From the NCBI GenBank assembly GCA_018902385.1, contig JABSSW010000046.1, forward strand, positions 62,001 through 126,000: DNA of 64,000 nucleotides, read 5' to 3'. Each line of letters starts with the position of its first letter. The first letter of the stretch is position 1. The notes below the pieces were generated by a model, which did not search any database, was not told the DNA's origin, and was given only the letters and a program-made list of their open reading frames with translations. A program made the position numbers and the translations under genes. Positions 1 through 10,509 of this stretch are shown here, one piece after another. Origin of the DNA: Physcia stellaris (taxonomy: Eukaryota > Ascomycota > Lecanoromycetes > Caliciales > Physciaceae).

Positions 1-2441
1 TACATCACAACTATTGTCTCGAAACCCTCACAGTCTACTCGGTATTTGGGATAAAAAAAGATGGTAGCGAAATTGTCAAGGTCCTGTGGTTCGTTGATTA
101 GACCTTTCACCTGGGGAGAAAGGGCAATCGCAGCGCAACGACCTAGCCGGTTGTTATGGTGTGGACGCACTATTATTCGATTTGATTCGGATTCATAGCC
201 ATCAGGCAAGGATCCTTCCCCATGAGCCTTCATAATATTCACAGGGCGTCCGGAAGCACGTGCCGACTCCAAGACACCCGAGACAGGATTCAGATGTGTG
301 CCTCGAAACATACGTCCCCAGTTGACATTGAAAGGGCTGGCTTGTTTGAGATGTTTGACGAATATCCCGGGAGAAATCAGTATGTTACCTCTGCTCGAGC
401 ATAGGCGATACCAGAAAGTCAAGTTTCTGTCTTCTTCCACCATAGCTTCAATCTTAAGTTCAGGGGAAGTAGTATCGGAAGCCAGTGCCTCCAACACTGT
501 GCCGTGAAAGGGCGTTAATTGCTGCGTCTCATACTCCGCTTCTATACCTTTGGGTTCGTCGAAGATGCTATAGTGCAAACGATCTCCAGATTGGATCATC
601 CCAGCGCCGATACGAACAATTGAGGCGGTCTCATAGCGATCTGAGAGCTCACGAACGGAATCTGCAAAGCAGTAGATCTTTCCGTCGCTTACGCCTGAGA
701 CGCTGTCTTCAAGAGAAAGCGAGCAACTTTCAACACCGGAGAAGAGTAACATATATATTACAAAAAGGCCCACAAAACCATCTGTCTTGCGTTGCCCTGT
801 CCAACCATGGCCCGGAAAACCATCTGTCTTGCGTTGCGGCATCCAACCACGGCCCAGAAAACCATCTATCTTGTGTTGCGGCATCAACCTTTCAAGTGCC
901 CGATTAGTTATAGATGTTGGGATCGGACAGTGACGAGGATTCAACCATTCCCTCTCCATATTATCATAAAGCACAGTCAGACCTTCTCTTCTAGGTTGGA
1001 GAGATCCGGCTATATTTGCTTGGCCCAGAAGATAGCTCAGGACAAGGATAGTTTCTGCAACGGCAACTGAGCAGAACGGCTCATGCAGAGAGCCATCTAG
1101 AGAACGAGCCCTGTGCGTGACACATCGGCATTGCCTAAAAAGAGGCAAGAAAGCACCCATAAATCTGTCGCTCATATTCCCATTTGAAGCCCATTCCCAG
1201 TGGCTCGCGGCTCGCAACAAGTTCTGCTTTATCGGTTCAAGCTCCGACAAGTAAGCTGTGGCGCGAAACACAAAGTCGTGGATACTGCTATAGCGGTTAC
1301 ATTCAACGGTGGTCTGAGTGTAATATACGGCTCCAACAATGAAAAAGTCGACGAAGGCTTGGCCAAGTGTTGTGGATACATGGGGTTCCTGACTTGAATT
1401 CATCGGTGAAGCAGAATGTGGGTTGAGGAGATTTTCTGCAGTGGCACCAAATGTGTCCCTCAGCATGCTGCTCCAAGATAACTTACCGCCAAGGAATGGC
1501 TCGGTCGATATTGAACCCTCAATGGCCGTATCTTTTCCGTGGATGAAATTGCGTATAAAAGCGTCGCCATTACGCAGACTGAACGATCGGCCAATGCACG
1601 CAATACGATCCTCAGGAAGTCCACTGCCAATCTCTATTTCAATCTGCGCTTGAGTGATAGAAGTGTTGAAGTTGACAAAAAGGGTTTGCCCTTCGCTTCC
1701 TCTTACTAGCACTCTAAGTCCAAGAACAAAGTCTGCGAATACAGCAACCCAGCTGCATGCGGGACCCCCTAGGACCTGGATGTTGACTGAGTCGCTAGAT
1801 GTAACGTTACCGATTGCGCAAAGAATCTCAGCTAGATCCTGCGGATGACCAGCGAGTGCAGAAGTATGTTCACGTAAGCCACAACCCACTAATCTCATCA
1901 TCTGGTCAATGCGAATTCCGAATGTTGTTTGGGCAAAAGTGCTCGAACAGACTCTTACTAAGGCCTCCCATTGGGCGAAAGAAGGTGTAAGCTCCTTTGG
2001 ACTTCCAGAGCGTTTCGTCATCTCGTATAGAATTAAAGCCGACGTAGACAGACTGTGACTCTCACTCAAGGCGGCGCAAAGTGCGACCAGAGAAGCACCC
2101 TGCGATGTTTGAACGAGGACTCGAAGAATATGGTGGACGCCAACCCCGAACCATACCAGGTCCCCGAAGCTTGAGCAAGCCTTTAGATCGGCCATTGAGT
2201 CACGCAGTAGTCTTTCTCCACGAACACCGAGAGAAATCTGTGAACAAACTGCTTGGCCCACCGCCACGGTGAGTGGCTCGACACCAGCAGAAGATAGTCT
2301 TCCAAGTATGGCGACCGAAGCGGACCATTGCGACTGGCCAAGGGTCACCCAATCCACGGTTCCTTGCTGTGCGAAACGGTGTCCACCCGTAACCTGAGCG
2401 CTAGAAGACACTAAGGCGGTACTTGGAACACTTGATGACAT
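1..2441 (-). CDS. Large fungal protein of unknown function (3' end outside window)
   Basis: An open frame runs without a stop from an ATG at 2441 to the left edge of the window, over 810 codons, so the C-terminus is missing. The N-terminal part contains GGHRFAQQGTVDWVTLGQSQW, then AVGQAV and GVRGERLL, then LVWFGVGVHHILRVLVQT and LVALCAALSESHS. This layout resembles a family of long conserved-hypothetical proteins common in Pezizomycotina. I recognise the style, not a function. A short hydrophobic stretch (GLFVIYMLLFSG, near base 750) follows a run of three 14-residue tandem repeats (bases about 768-892). No intron is needed anywhere. The start is the first ATG of the frame and is followed at once by family-like sequence, so it is probably right. 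Confidence 0.85.
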   Translation of the reverse strand, partial: MSSSVPSTALVSSSAQVTGGHRFAQQGTVDWVTLGQSQWSASVAILGRLSSAGVEPLTVAVGQAVCSQISLGVRGERLLRDSMADLKACSSFGDLVWFGVGVHHILRVLVQTSQGASLVALCAALSESHSLSTSALILYEMTKRSGSPKELTPSFAQWEALVRVCSSTFAQTTFGIRIDQMMRLVGCGLREHTSALAGHPQDLAEILCAIGNVTSSDSVNIQVLGGPACSWVAVFADFVLGLRVLVRGSEGQTLFVNFNTSITQAQIEIEIGSGLPEDRIACIGRSFSLRNGDAFIRNFIHGKDTAIEGSISTEPFLGGKLSWSSMLRDTFGATAENLLNPHSASPMNSSQEPHVSTTLGQAFVDFFIVGAVYYTQTTVECNRYSSIHDFVFRATAYLSELEPIKQNLLRAASHWEWASNGNMSDRFMGAFLPLFRQCRCVTHRARSLDGSLHEPFCSVAVAETILVLSYLLGQANIAGSLQPRREGLTVLYDNMEREWLNPRHCPIPTSITNRALERLMPQHKIDGFLGRGWMPQRKTDGFPGHGWTGQRKTDGFVGLFVIYMLLFSGVESCSLSLEDSVSGVSDGKIYCFADSVRELSDRYETASIVRIGAGMIQSGDRLHYSIFDEPKGIEAEYETQQLTPFHGTVLEALASDTTSPELKIEAMVEEDRNLTFWYRLCSSRGNILISPGIFVKHLKQASPFNVNWGRMFRGTHLNPVSGVLESARASGRPVNIMKAHGEGSLPDGYESESNRIIVRPHHNNRLGRCAAIALSPQVKGLINEPQDLDNFATIFFYPKYRVDCEGFETIVVM
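768..892 (-). repeat. 42-bp tandem repeat, three copies, inside a coding frame
   Basis: Three near-identical 42-base units (the third partial) encode about 14 residues each, with the pattern KTDGFxGxGWxxQ on the minus strand. The unit length is a multiple of three, so copy-number change would keep the reading frame. The repeat lies between the conserved N-terminal part and a hydrophobic stretch. Confidence 0.85.
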
Positions 2442-3968
2442 CGGTAGTATTTGAGAGAGACTCTAGAGTGAATCTATCGTGACTTTTGAATCTCGCTGGC
2501 TTTCGTCCGCGGAATAGTCGTATTAAGAAGTAGAATTCTGGGAACTATCGAGGTGCAACCTTCAGGCATCAACGACCACATCAACAACACCAGGCGCAAT
2601 CAAGCTGTCCAAAAACAGCGTTTCGGGTGAGGTGAGCGAGCAGTGTTCCAGGTAGGACACCTACTGACCTTGGGCGTAGTGATTCAGAGCCTGGATCACG
2701 TTCTGGACAACCAATTCAAATATTGATTTCCGGCTCTTACGAGTAGACGTGTCTTACTACCTGTTGCACGCTTCTCCTGTGCGTTTATCGTGAAGTGCGT
2801 CATGTCACATGCGCGAGAGTCTTCGATTGGCTGTTCACGGGCTTTATGCATCTTGCAAGGCTGACTGTACAAACCCCTTGGGAAGTCTTGGTGGTAGGAT
2901 TTTCCCCTGTGCCACGGATCCTGCTAGCAGTCAGTAGAGTACTCCATCGTGTCGAGTTAGATGGTATAAACAACCAACAAAATCATTTACATCAGCCCAT
3001 AGCGAATGTTACTACGATTCGAGTTGGCCTTTTTCTTTTTCTTGGAAATAACAATGAAATGGATGGCGGACGAGGAAAAAGCAGACGCCAAGAACAAATC
3101 TGCAAGGGGTTTGCACGTGAGAAACCGGCCCGGGATTCCTTGACAAACGAATCTGTTCTGGTCGAGCCGCGACATCGTCCATAACAGGAGTGGAAAAGGA
3201 AAGAATACGTGCATAGGTGTCGCTGTCAAGCTGGTCTGTAGGTTGCCCTGATGGCTGACAAAATCGATAACGTGCCACAGCTACCAAGCTTCCCTCAAGC
3301 TAACATCCCTTCTGTCTGGATTAGTAGAACCCTGGAACTTTTCATCTTGTGTCTGCGTCCTTCGCAGCTGCGGTTGAGTCAACAAGAGACGTCTCGCTTC
3401 AATTTATCCATTCGCCCTATCAGTCGGTGCCACCATACCGTTACGGGGTACGGGCAACAACGCTGATTGAACAGCAGTGCGAACAAACCTCCCCTTAATA
3501 ATCAGCTTCCTCCTCAATAATAATCCAATCCGTGAATTGCTAGCGACGAAGGTGAATGACGCATCGTTAGCTCAGTACTTCTGCAGCCGACTCACTGATA
3601 CAGCCATTCCAACCATCTTCCTCCCTGAAGTCTTTTTTTGTTGACAATCGACAAATTGACCCGTAAACGCCTCAATTTCTTCCAAGTATTTCTCCTTTTT
3701 CGCTCTCTCTCAACATTTTGTGGATGAGCGGTCCTAGTCATGCTGTCAGCATCTCGATCGTCCTGATAGACCATCATTCATTCAGGATCTATTATACAAC
3801 ACGTAGCCGTTATATTTTGCGACGGTGATACAATACATTTTCCGGCAGTCTTATCTTATTTTCCTGTGTTCGGGAGCGTATTGGGTAGTGTCTTGGATCT
3901 AGATCAGCTACAGCATCGAGTGTCTATATCACTCACCGAGTCTGCTTGCTCGCCCGGGTGGGGGTGTT
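2442..3968. other. Intergenic, no gene recognised
   Basis: About 1.5 kb upstream of the minus-strand gene at 2441. Short frames exist on both strands but none has domain-like sequence or splice logic. It probably carries the promoter of the left-edge gene. Confidence 0.5.
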
Positions 3969-4262
3969 TCACTGATGGTGTTTGCTGTTTGGCTGTCGCG
4001 GTGGAGATCTGGACATCTTTTTTTTGTCTTCGATGTTTGCTTTTTGCTCTTCCAGAGATTTATAGTCATCGGCAGTGTCTTGCTTTAAGTACTTCAATCT
4101 CTCATTCTCATTCCTCATCACTTTCTTTTCCTCCTGCAGTGATGTTGATTCATTTGTATAGATTGTCTGACACTCATATTCCGAACACTTGCCAACGTGA
4201 TGTGACAGAGCAAGAGTGTATACTGAACACAGACAATGGTAGTGATGGGCTGACGGTGTCAA
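3969..4262 (-). CDS. Possible small coiled-coil protein (97 aa)
   Basis: An uninterrupted ATG-to-stop frame of 97 codons. Its C-terminal half is rich in Glu and Lys (EEKKVMRNENERLKYLKQ, then SLEEQKANIEDKKK), with heptad-like spacing suggesting a coiled coil. It lies directly upstream of, and divergent from, the gene at 4454. The opposite strand also has an open frame here, so this may be chance. No family is recognised. Confidence 0.25.
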   Translation of the reverse strand: MTPSAHHYHCLCSVYTLALSHHVGKCSEYECQTIYTNESTSLQEEKKVMRNENERLKYLKQDTADDYKSLEEQKANIEDKKKMSRSPPRQPNSKHHQ

Positions 4263-4283
4263 TGTTGCCTCGCCTTCTTAGCC

Positions 4284-4292
4284 TATATATAT
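4284..4292 (+). promoter_or_regulatory. TATA-like element upstream of the gene at 4454
   Basis: A TATATATAT run about 165 bases before the ATG at 4454, followed by pyrimidine-rich sequence typical of fungal transcription start regions. Assignment is by position only. Confidence 0.35.
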
Positions 4293-4453
4293 CTCCGTTT
4301 CTTTCAAAACCTACTCTCCAAAGAATGATCAATCTCCTGAAGTATCAGCACCTCCAATATTCCAGAAACCTTCGTACCCGCACACCTTTTCAGATCCAGT
4401 CTCCATTCCGACCACTTCCACACTCATCAAATTATCGGCAGGCGTTATCAAGC

Positions 4454-5372
4454 ATGGGCAATCCCAATAGACGTGCCGTACCAGTGAAACCGGCAGCAGT
4501 AGCAGAGCCCGACGTACAACCCCTGCCTTCGCCAGGGCCGGCACTATGCAACGGTGCCTGCGGCGTGAACAACCTGCACGAGCAGGGCAAGACATGGAAT
4601 ATCGGCGAACAGGACCTGCCAACCGTCATCAAAGTCAAACACAAAGCTTTGACTGAGGGTCTAGAACACCATAAATTCCACGAAGCTCGAGCTGCTCGAC
4701 AAGGGTGAGTTGCATCCCTGGGTCCTCTGTGTACCTTCTGAGAGCCTTGTTGCGTAAGAAAGCTTTCTCCGTACTTCGTCGCTAACTCCCATTTTTTCTT
4801 AGGCTTGTGCGCTTCTACTCGATCCACGGAGCTCATGATGAATCCGCTATTGAGGTCCTACCGATCGTCCCCGACCGGCCGAAACGATGCAAGAATCCGG
4901 ACTGCCTGGTGAAACAGCTGCACGACGACAAGATTTACCCGGCAGATCCTCAAGGTCTTCCCTACATCGTGGCCAAGTGCCAAAGGACATGCTCCCAGCA
5001 TTGCAGCATGGGGACTACATTCAAGCTGTGAAATGTAGAGATCTTCTCTTAAACTTCTGGACCCACCACGGCGCAGAAGATGGCTCTGAATTCGCCTCAG
5101 TAGTACCTTCTCTACCTGAAAAGTGCCAGGATCCGCTTTGTCCGTCCGAGATCACTGCACACGCGGATAAAGTCTTCGAGTATGGGGATCGAGGTTTACC
5201 TCCACTCGTCAAATCGAATGCGGCAATCCTGAGGAAGATGGAGGAGCGTCATGAGTATTGGGTTGATTCCAAGGCGCATAAGACGAATAGTGGGTTTTTT
5301 GCGGTTCATCTTCCTGATCGCCATCACGCTGTGCGAGGGACTGCACCTGTGATTAATGAGGGGAACTCCTAG
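4454..5372 (+). CDS. Unknown protein with an internal duplication, 3 exons
   Basis: Model: join(4454..4704, 4803..4976, 5039..5372), 252 residues. Intron 1 has GTGAGT and TCTTAG borders. Intron 2 (62 bases, GTGCCA to TGTAG) is needed to keep frame and joins Ala-Lys to Asp-Leu. The protein has a Pro-rich N-terminus starting MGNPNRR. Two related halves follow: the first has the motif RCKNPDC and then DPQGLPYIVAK, the second KCQDPLC and then GDRGLPPLVKS. Each half has a paired Cys (CxxPxC) that might bind a metal. I do not recognise the family. The start at 4454 is chosen because the longer upstream frame runs through TATA- and pyrimidine-rich sequence that looks like promoter. Intron 2 is the least certain part. 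Confidence 0.7.
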
Positions 5373-6152
5373 TATACTGTAAGGGATCAGTGCTGCTTGT
5401 GGAGAACGGCTAAAGGTGGTCTTTTGTGGATACTGGAGAGAAGGATGAAGACGGTGGGGACGGCGGATGATTACAAGGTCGCCCTTTCAGTGTGTAGGAC
5501 GATGAAGAATGCTCCTTGAGCATGTAATGACAGGCGATATCTATTCGCACTTAGTACTCCTGCTTTACCTTCTTAGCTCAATAAAAGTCTGGCTTTCAAG
5601 CGATTGTTATCGTCATGATCAACATCGGAGCTTCTGATTACCCTCTCTTCAGTCTGCTGCCAGAGGTCATCCGGCTTAGGGCTTGACATACTGTGAAACG
5701 AGGATGAAGTATGCAATTCGTTGGTCGGTGGTCCTTTTTCACCGCAGACTGACAATAAATTGCAGTGGAAGGTCAGTGGGTACCCCATTTTGCCAAATAT
5801 GCATAAGGGTGACGTTTATAGCAGCAATCACCCCTGCGTAGTTGGAGAATATACTTTGTTCAAAAGATAATTCCTGTGCGATATATGCTAGAATCATCGA
5901 AATGTGCGTATCATTCCCACGAAGTGATTATTTACACACGCGTCATGCACGCGTCAGGCACGCGTTGCTTGCACAATTCCGCGTCGTCTAACCCTAATCG
6001 CTTTCTCGTGTCTTGGCATCGACCTCTGTCTTCCATTCGTTTCAACCATCAGCGATACAAATCTTTCCAGCTCCCTGAACTTTCTACAATATATTGAACT
6101 ACTCATGACTTATTTGAATCAGCAGCGACCTTCATGCCCCATTCGTTGCGCA
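5373..6152. other. Intergenic, no gene recognised
   Basis: About 780 bases between two plus-strand genes. It should hold the 3' end of the upstream transcript and the promoter of the glycosylase locus. The motif CACGCGT occurs several times near 5938-5965 as a short cluster (MluI-box-like, ACGCGT). In yeasts such boxes bind MBF, but that role here is conjecture. Confidence 0.4.
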
Positions 6153-9100
6153 ATGGCGCCCAATCCTAATATTAAGGTGAGCCCAGCTCTCACTTTCACT
6201 TTCGACGAGTAATCCAAACTACCACCAATCCTACCAGAAAACATTCCCCTTGATCCTCCCGCATATCCCCGACTCCCTCACGTCCGGTAGCCTACGGAGC
6301 GAAGACTCACCGACTCCGGCGCCGAAGCGAAGGAAGACCGCCATTTCCTCATCTCTGCCAAGAGTTGCTGGAGATACGTCTTCTCTGAGTGACCTAGCCT
6401 CTACTATCCAGACGTTATCACAAACAGTTGAGGAGCTGCTGAGAAGGGGTTCGCCGCCGAAGGTCATTAATTCTGTTTTGGAGGAAGAGGAGGAAGACGA
6501 AGAGGACGAAGAAGAGGAAGAAACAGACACCGGAAGCGAGACTAGTAGCGAGCAGGAGGAAACAAATTTTGGAGACTTCGAGACCGAAGGTATGACTGAG
6601 GAGGAGCTTAAGGCCTGGTCATCCGCTGCCCCTAAGGATCAAAAGCTTGTGATGGCAATTGAAGAGCCCCCCGTCCATCCATCTCGGAAAGTGCATTTTA
6701 GCGGTATGTGAAACCCATTTTTGCCCTTCTCTATGTTTGTTGCTGATGTTGTGGGAAGATCAAATGTCGGGTTCGGGCAAGGTTGATGACAAGATCAAAC
6801 GTCAATGGATGGATAACTTTATTCGCAACCATACCTTCTTCAAACTACGACAGGCGTCTGCGCCAAGACCTACTCCTGCCCAGGAAAGGGCATTCGAGAA
6901 AGAAGTCTACGATCATGCGAAGAGGAAACTCGGATTCTCAGTGCGGAACGCGAAGAAGCAGATTGTCAAGGCGAAACAAATGTGCGGATATGATGATGGT
7001 GATAGTGAAGTAAAGGACAGCAAATCATCTATATCGCCAAACGCAAGCATCGACAAATTAAAGAGCAACACTTTAGACGGCGATTCTTCCACCAATACAA
7101 ATTCACAAGCGAAAGGGATACAGGCTGCCAAGGAGAGTGTGGACCCAAAAGCCAAGTTGGACCCCAACGCACGGCCAGTCTCTGAAATAACCAACAAAGG
7201 AAAAAGCGATGAAAAGCACTCCAGCAAAAAACGCAAGCGGGATCAGCCACATTCCGGCGATACAGAACCAGTTTCTGAGGCTGCGGACATCGCCAAATCG
7301 ACCAAGAAGCGTAAAAAGAAGAAGTCAAAGCAAGTGGAATCCCATTCTGCTGATTCTCTAGTACAAACTAAATCGCCGGAACCAAAGTCCGACGGAATTA
7401 ATGGCGATCCCTCTCAGCTGCCAGAAGTGCCAGAGTATGTCAGCCACTACCTAGACGTGCAGGCGGAAAAGAAAAAGCGAAGAAAGTCTCAAGACCAAGT
7501 TGACTCTGGGAACCTAAATCCTAAAAAAGCGAGCTCTCCGTTCATCTCGATTCCAAGGATCCCCCATCAAAGTTAGACGCAGTGCAATCAGAGAAAGCTC
7601 CTCCAAAAAGTGCCGAGGTTGATGCTAGAACCCATACGAACGTAGCATCGTCGAATCTCGAGACCACAGAAGCACCCGCGAAAACCACCAAAGAGGAACG
7701 AGACGAGAAGAAGGCGCGGAAGAAAGAGCGACGCCGAAACGAGAAGCTGGCTCAGCAATCAAGTACTAATGACGAAGCTGCGAGACTCCCGGCCGCCTCG
7801 ACATCTTTCGATGACGCTGGGAAGATGCAGCAAGAGTCTTTGCCAAGTTCAGAGTCAAAGACGCCAAGGACGTCAAAAGGAGACAAAAAGAAGAAACGCG
7901 AGCAGGAATTGCAAATTAGAGCAGAACCGTCCCGACAGAACTCTAATGGTGGTGGTGAGGAGTCCGGACAGAAACCGAAGAAGGCGAAACATTCTCACTC
8001 AAGCCCGTCCAACAGTAACTCGAAAAAGCGGCCTTTGGAGCTCATCGTAGATGAGGCAGTTCCTCAGTCAAAGAAACACAAGAAGAAGAAACACAAGCCA
8101 GAAGACACAGCAATCATTCCAATCTCGGGTTTTCAATCTCCAATGATTCAGTGAGCGTGACCGCTGCTGATGAGGGGTTGTCTTCAAGTGATGCGGAGAC
8201 AGCTGACGAAGGAACCTATGAAAGCGTCCTTCAGGAGACCATGAGCACCGAATCGACTTCCACCTCTGCGGCTACAGCGTTCTCCAAACTCTCGAATGCA
8301 GACATCGACTTACTCTTTCCTTTCAGTGACTCTCCACTCTCTACTCCACCATCAAGTCCCCTTCTCCCGCCATCACCTTTGCAATTACAGTTGCCACTCC
8401 CACCACCTCTCATCTCCTCACCACCCACAACACCAACCAAATCGCGCTCGCCCACCAAACGAAAGCCGCTACCCCCAGAACCTCCCCCTACTTCCCTACC
8501 CCACCTCGCACCCCCCGTCCCAAAGTCAAACGCCCTGCAGTATCATGCATCCCATTCCCTCCCCTCTCCGCCTCACGTTTCGGGCTCGTCCAAGAATCCC
8601 TCGCCCGCTCCCCCTTTGCTTTACTCATAGCAGTCATTTTCCTCAACAAAACCCGCGGAAAAGTCGCTTTACCGCTCTTCTATCAATTGATGAAGAAATG
8701 GCCAACCCCTGAGAAGCTCGCAGCCGCAGAGATAGAGGAGGTGGTCCAGGTATTCTCGACGCTTGGATTGCAGAATCAGCGCGCGAAGAAAGTCGTCGCG
8801 TTGGCGAAAGCATGGGTAGAGAATATGCCGAGGAGAGGGAGGAGGTGGAGGAGATTGCATTATCCAAGGAAGGGAGATGGAGCGGATGTTGGGCGGGATG
8901 AGGTCTTGGGTGATGAGGATGATAACAACACTAGTGAGGACTATGAAAAGAGGGAGCAAGTAGAGGAAAACAAGGTTAAAGGGAACAAGAGAATCGCCTG
9001 GGAAGTAGGCAGATTACCAGGCGTAGGCAGCTACGCGATCGACAGCTGGCGAATCTTCTGCCGCGACGAGCTGCGCGGACTACCCCACGGTCTACCGCCC

Positions 9101-9439
9101 CTCGACGAACTAACCCACGCCTCCCAAATTGAAGCTCATGCCGACAGCCACCAATCCCCACAGTCGGAAAAGACCACACAAAACAAAGCGAACAAAACCC
9201 TAAAATCCGAGCTCTCCAAAGAATGGACCCGCGTCCTGCCCCAGGACAAAGAACTCCGCGCCTACCTCCGCTGGCGCTGGCTCCGGGTCGGCTACATCTG
9301 GGATCCTGATACCGGCGCGCGCGAACGGGCTTCTGTGGAGGTGATTAGGGAGGCGGAGAGGGGGGTGTGGTTGTTGAGGAGGGGGAGGGGGTCGTTGAGG
9401 GAGTTTGAGGGGGAGAGGGGAGGAGGTTGTGAGGGCTGA
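6153..9439 (+). CDS. Composite locus: Lys-rich nuclear-type protein joined to an MBD4-like HhH-GPD DNA glycosylase
   Basis: Best single model: join(6153..6176, 6238..6703, 6759..7498, 7558..8150, 8479..9439), about 927 residues. The N-terminal part has an acidic run (near 6480-6540), a basic block ending KKQIVKAKQMCG (near 6970), and long Lys/Ser-rich disordered stretches that look nuclear. The C-terminal part begins SPYFPTPP near 8487 and continues SCIPFPPLSASRFGLVQESL, LLIAVIFLNKTRGKVALPLF and WPTPEKLA. The helix-hairpin-helix LPGVGSYAID follows, then SWRIFC and the DKELRAYLRWRW tail. This is the MBD4/thymine-glycosylase fold, which removes T or U from G mismatches. The catalytic Asp is the GAC at 9041-9043. 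Two acidic or polar inserts interrupt the domain. The last intron (8151-8478, 328 bases) is long and a rival frame is open across it, so two adjacent genes, or a different splice into the glycosylase, are possible. Confidence 0.7.
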
Positions 9440-10509
9440 GATTGGTGGGGGAGGGTTGGGGATTGGGGATTGGGGCTGGCGAGCGTGGGGGTGTGATGGT
9501 GTGTTTAGGTGGGAGGGGGAGAGGTGGGATAGGGGTTTAATACGCTTTTCTTTCTCGCTTTATGCTTTGTATGTAAAGAGCCGAGGGGAGATATGTCCTC
9601 AATCTGCGACCTCAAGCCCTCACGACCCATCCCCATTCCCATCTCCATTTCTTTCCCAATCCGTACTTTTCTCCCCATTGTTGCTATGCTGTACTCACTA
9701 TACCCTTCTCGCCCTCCCCGCCTCTCTTCTCCCTCCTCCCCCCTCCTCTCCTCTCTCCCTTCTATTCCTCTCCCAAAGTCCACACAAGACTAATCTCTCG
9801 CTCTTCTCTTTTCTCGTCCTCGTAAAGGATACGAAATGGCTCCTCAATTCCTCCCTCGGCCTTCCGTGGTTTGGACCTAAGGGGTGTGTGGTGAATTGTG
9901 GATTGTGCGGTTTTGTGATACTTTTTGGGTTCTGTTGGTTTTGGGGGAGGGAGGAGGGAGGGGAGGAGAAAGAAAAGAAGAAAAGAGAGGAGAAAAGAAA
10001 GATGAAAAGAAAGGGGGGAGGAGAAGAAGAGATGGAGAGAAAGGGGGGAGAAGAAGAAAAAATAGAGAGAAGACAAGGTGAAAAGAGAAAAGAAAAAGGA
10101 GGACATGAAATGAGAAGAACGAAAGGAGAAAAAGGGAAGAAGAAGAGAAGAGAAGAGCTGAAATGAGATTCACGCCGACCTTTTTTCCCTATTTTCTGTG
10201 TCTTTTCTTGGCGAGAGGTGGGAGTATTTCTTTCTGTTTCTACTTCTTTGAGGTAATAAGGGTGAGAAACGAGGGGGGATGGAGGGGAAGATGAGGGTGA
10301 AGATGGGAATGAAGATGAAGATGAAGAAGAAGATGGGAATGAGCGAAGAAGAAACCAACTTGCTCGTTCATGATCATGCGTAATCTTCAAGAAAGCCAAG
10401 ACAGTGTATGTACAGATTCAACCCACCTTCGTCCACTAATTCACGCTCATTCTTTGCGGCAACGCTCACCTCCCCCTCGCCTTCTTACCCCGCCTCCACC
10501 CCCCAACCC
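9440..10509. other. Intergenic, with strand-asymmetric purine and pyrimidine tracts
   Basis: This separates the 3' end of the glycosylase locus from the 3' end of sdhB (convergent genes). It contains a pyrimidine-rich stretch (about 9690-9790) and then a long purine tract. Long frames on both strands here are low-complexity artefacts (poly Arg/Lys/Glu on plus, poly Ser/Phe/Leu on minus). Confidence 0.7.
9942..10166 (+). repeat. About 220-base polypurine tract
   Basis: The plus strand is almost pure A/G, with only scattered C or T. It contains irregular GGGGGAG, GAAAAGA and GAAGAAGA units. Mirror-type purine runs of this kind can adopt triplex (H-DNA) structure. It sits midway between two convergent genes. 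Confidence 0.85.

Noticed and set aside
2795-3287. Overlapping frames on both strands upstream of the left-edge gene
   Set aside because: No domain, no splice logic, mixed composition; treated as intergenic.
8151-8630. 160-codon frame inside the glycosylase locus
   Set aside because: Open and Ser/Thr/Pro-rich but cannot be joined in frame to the glycosylase domain with an acceptable intron (the only fit is 35 bases); kept as the main alternative to the 328-base intron.
9698-10399. Long overlapping frames, poly Ser/Phe/Leu on minus and poly Arg/Lys/Glu on plus
   Set aside because: They are produced by the purine/pyrimidine asymmetry; no domain, no codon texture, several frames open at once.
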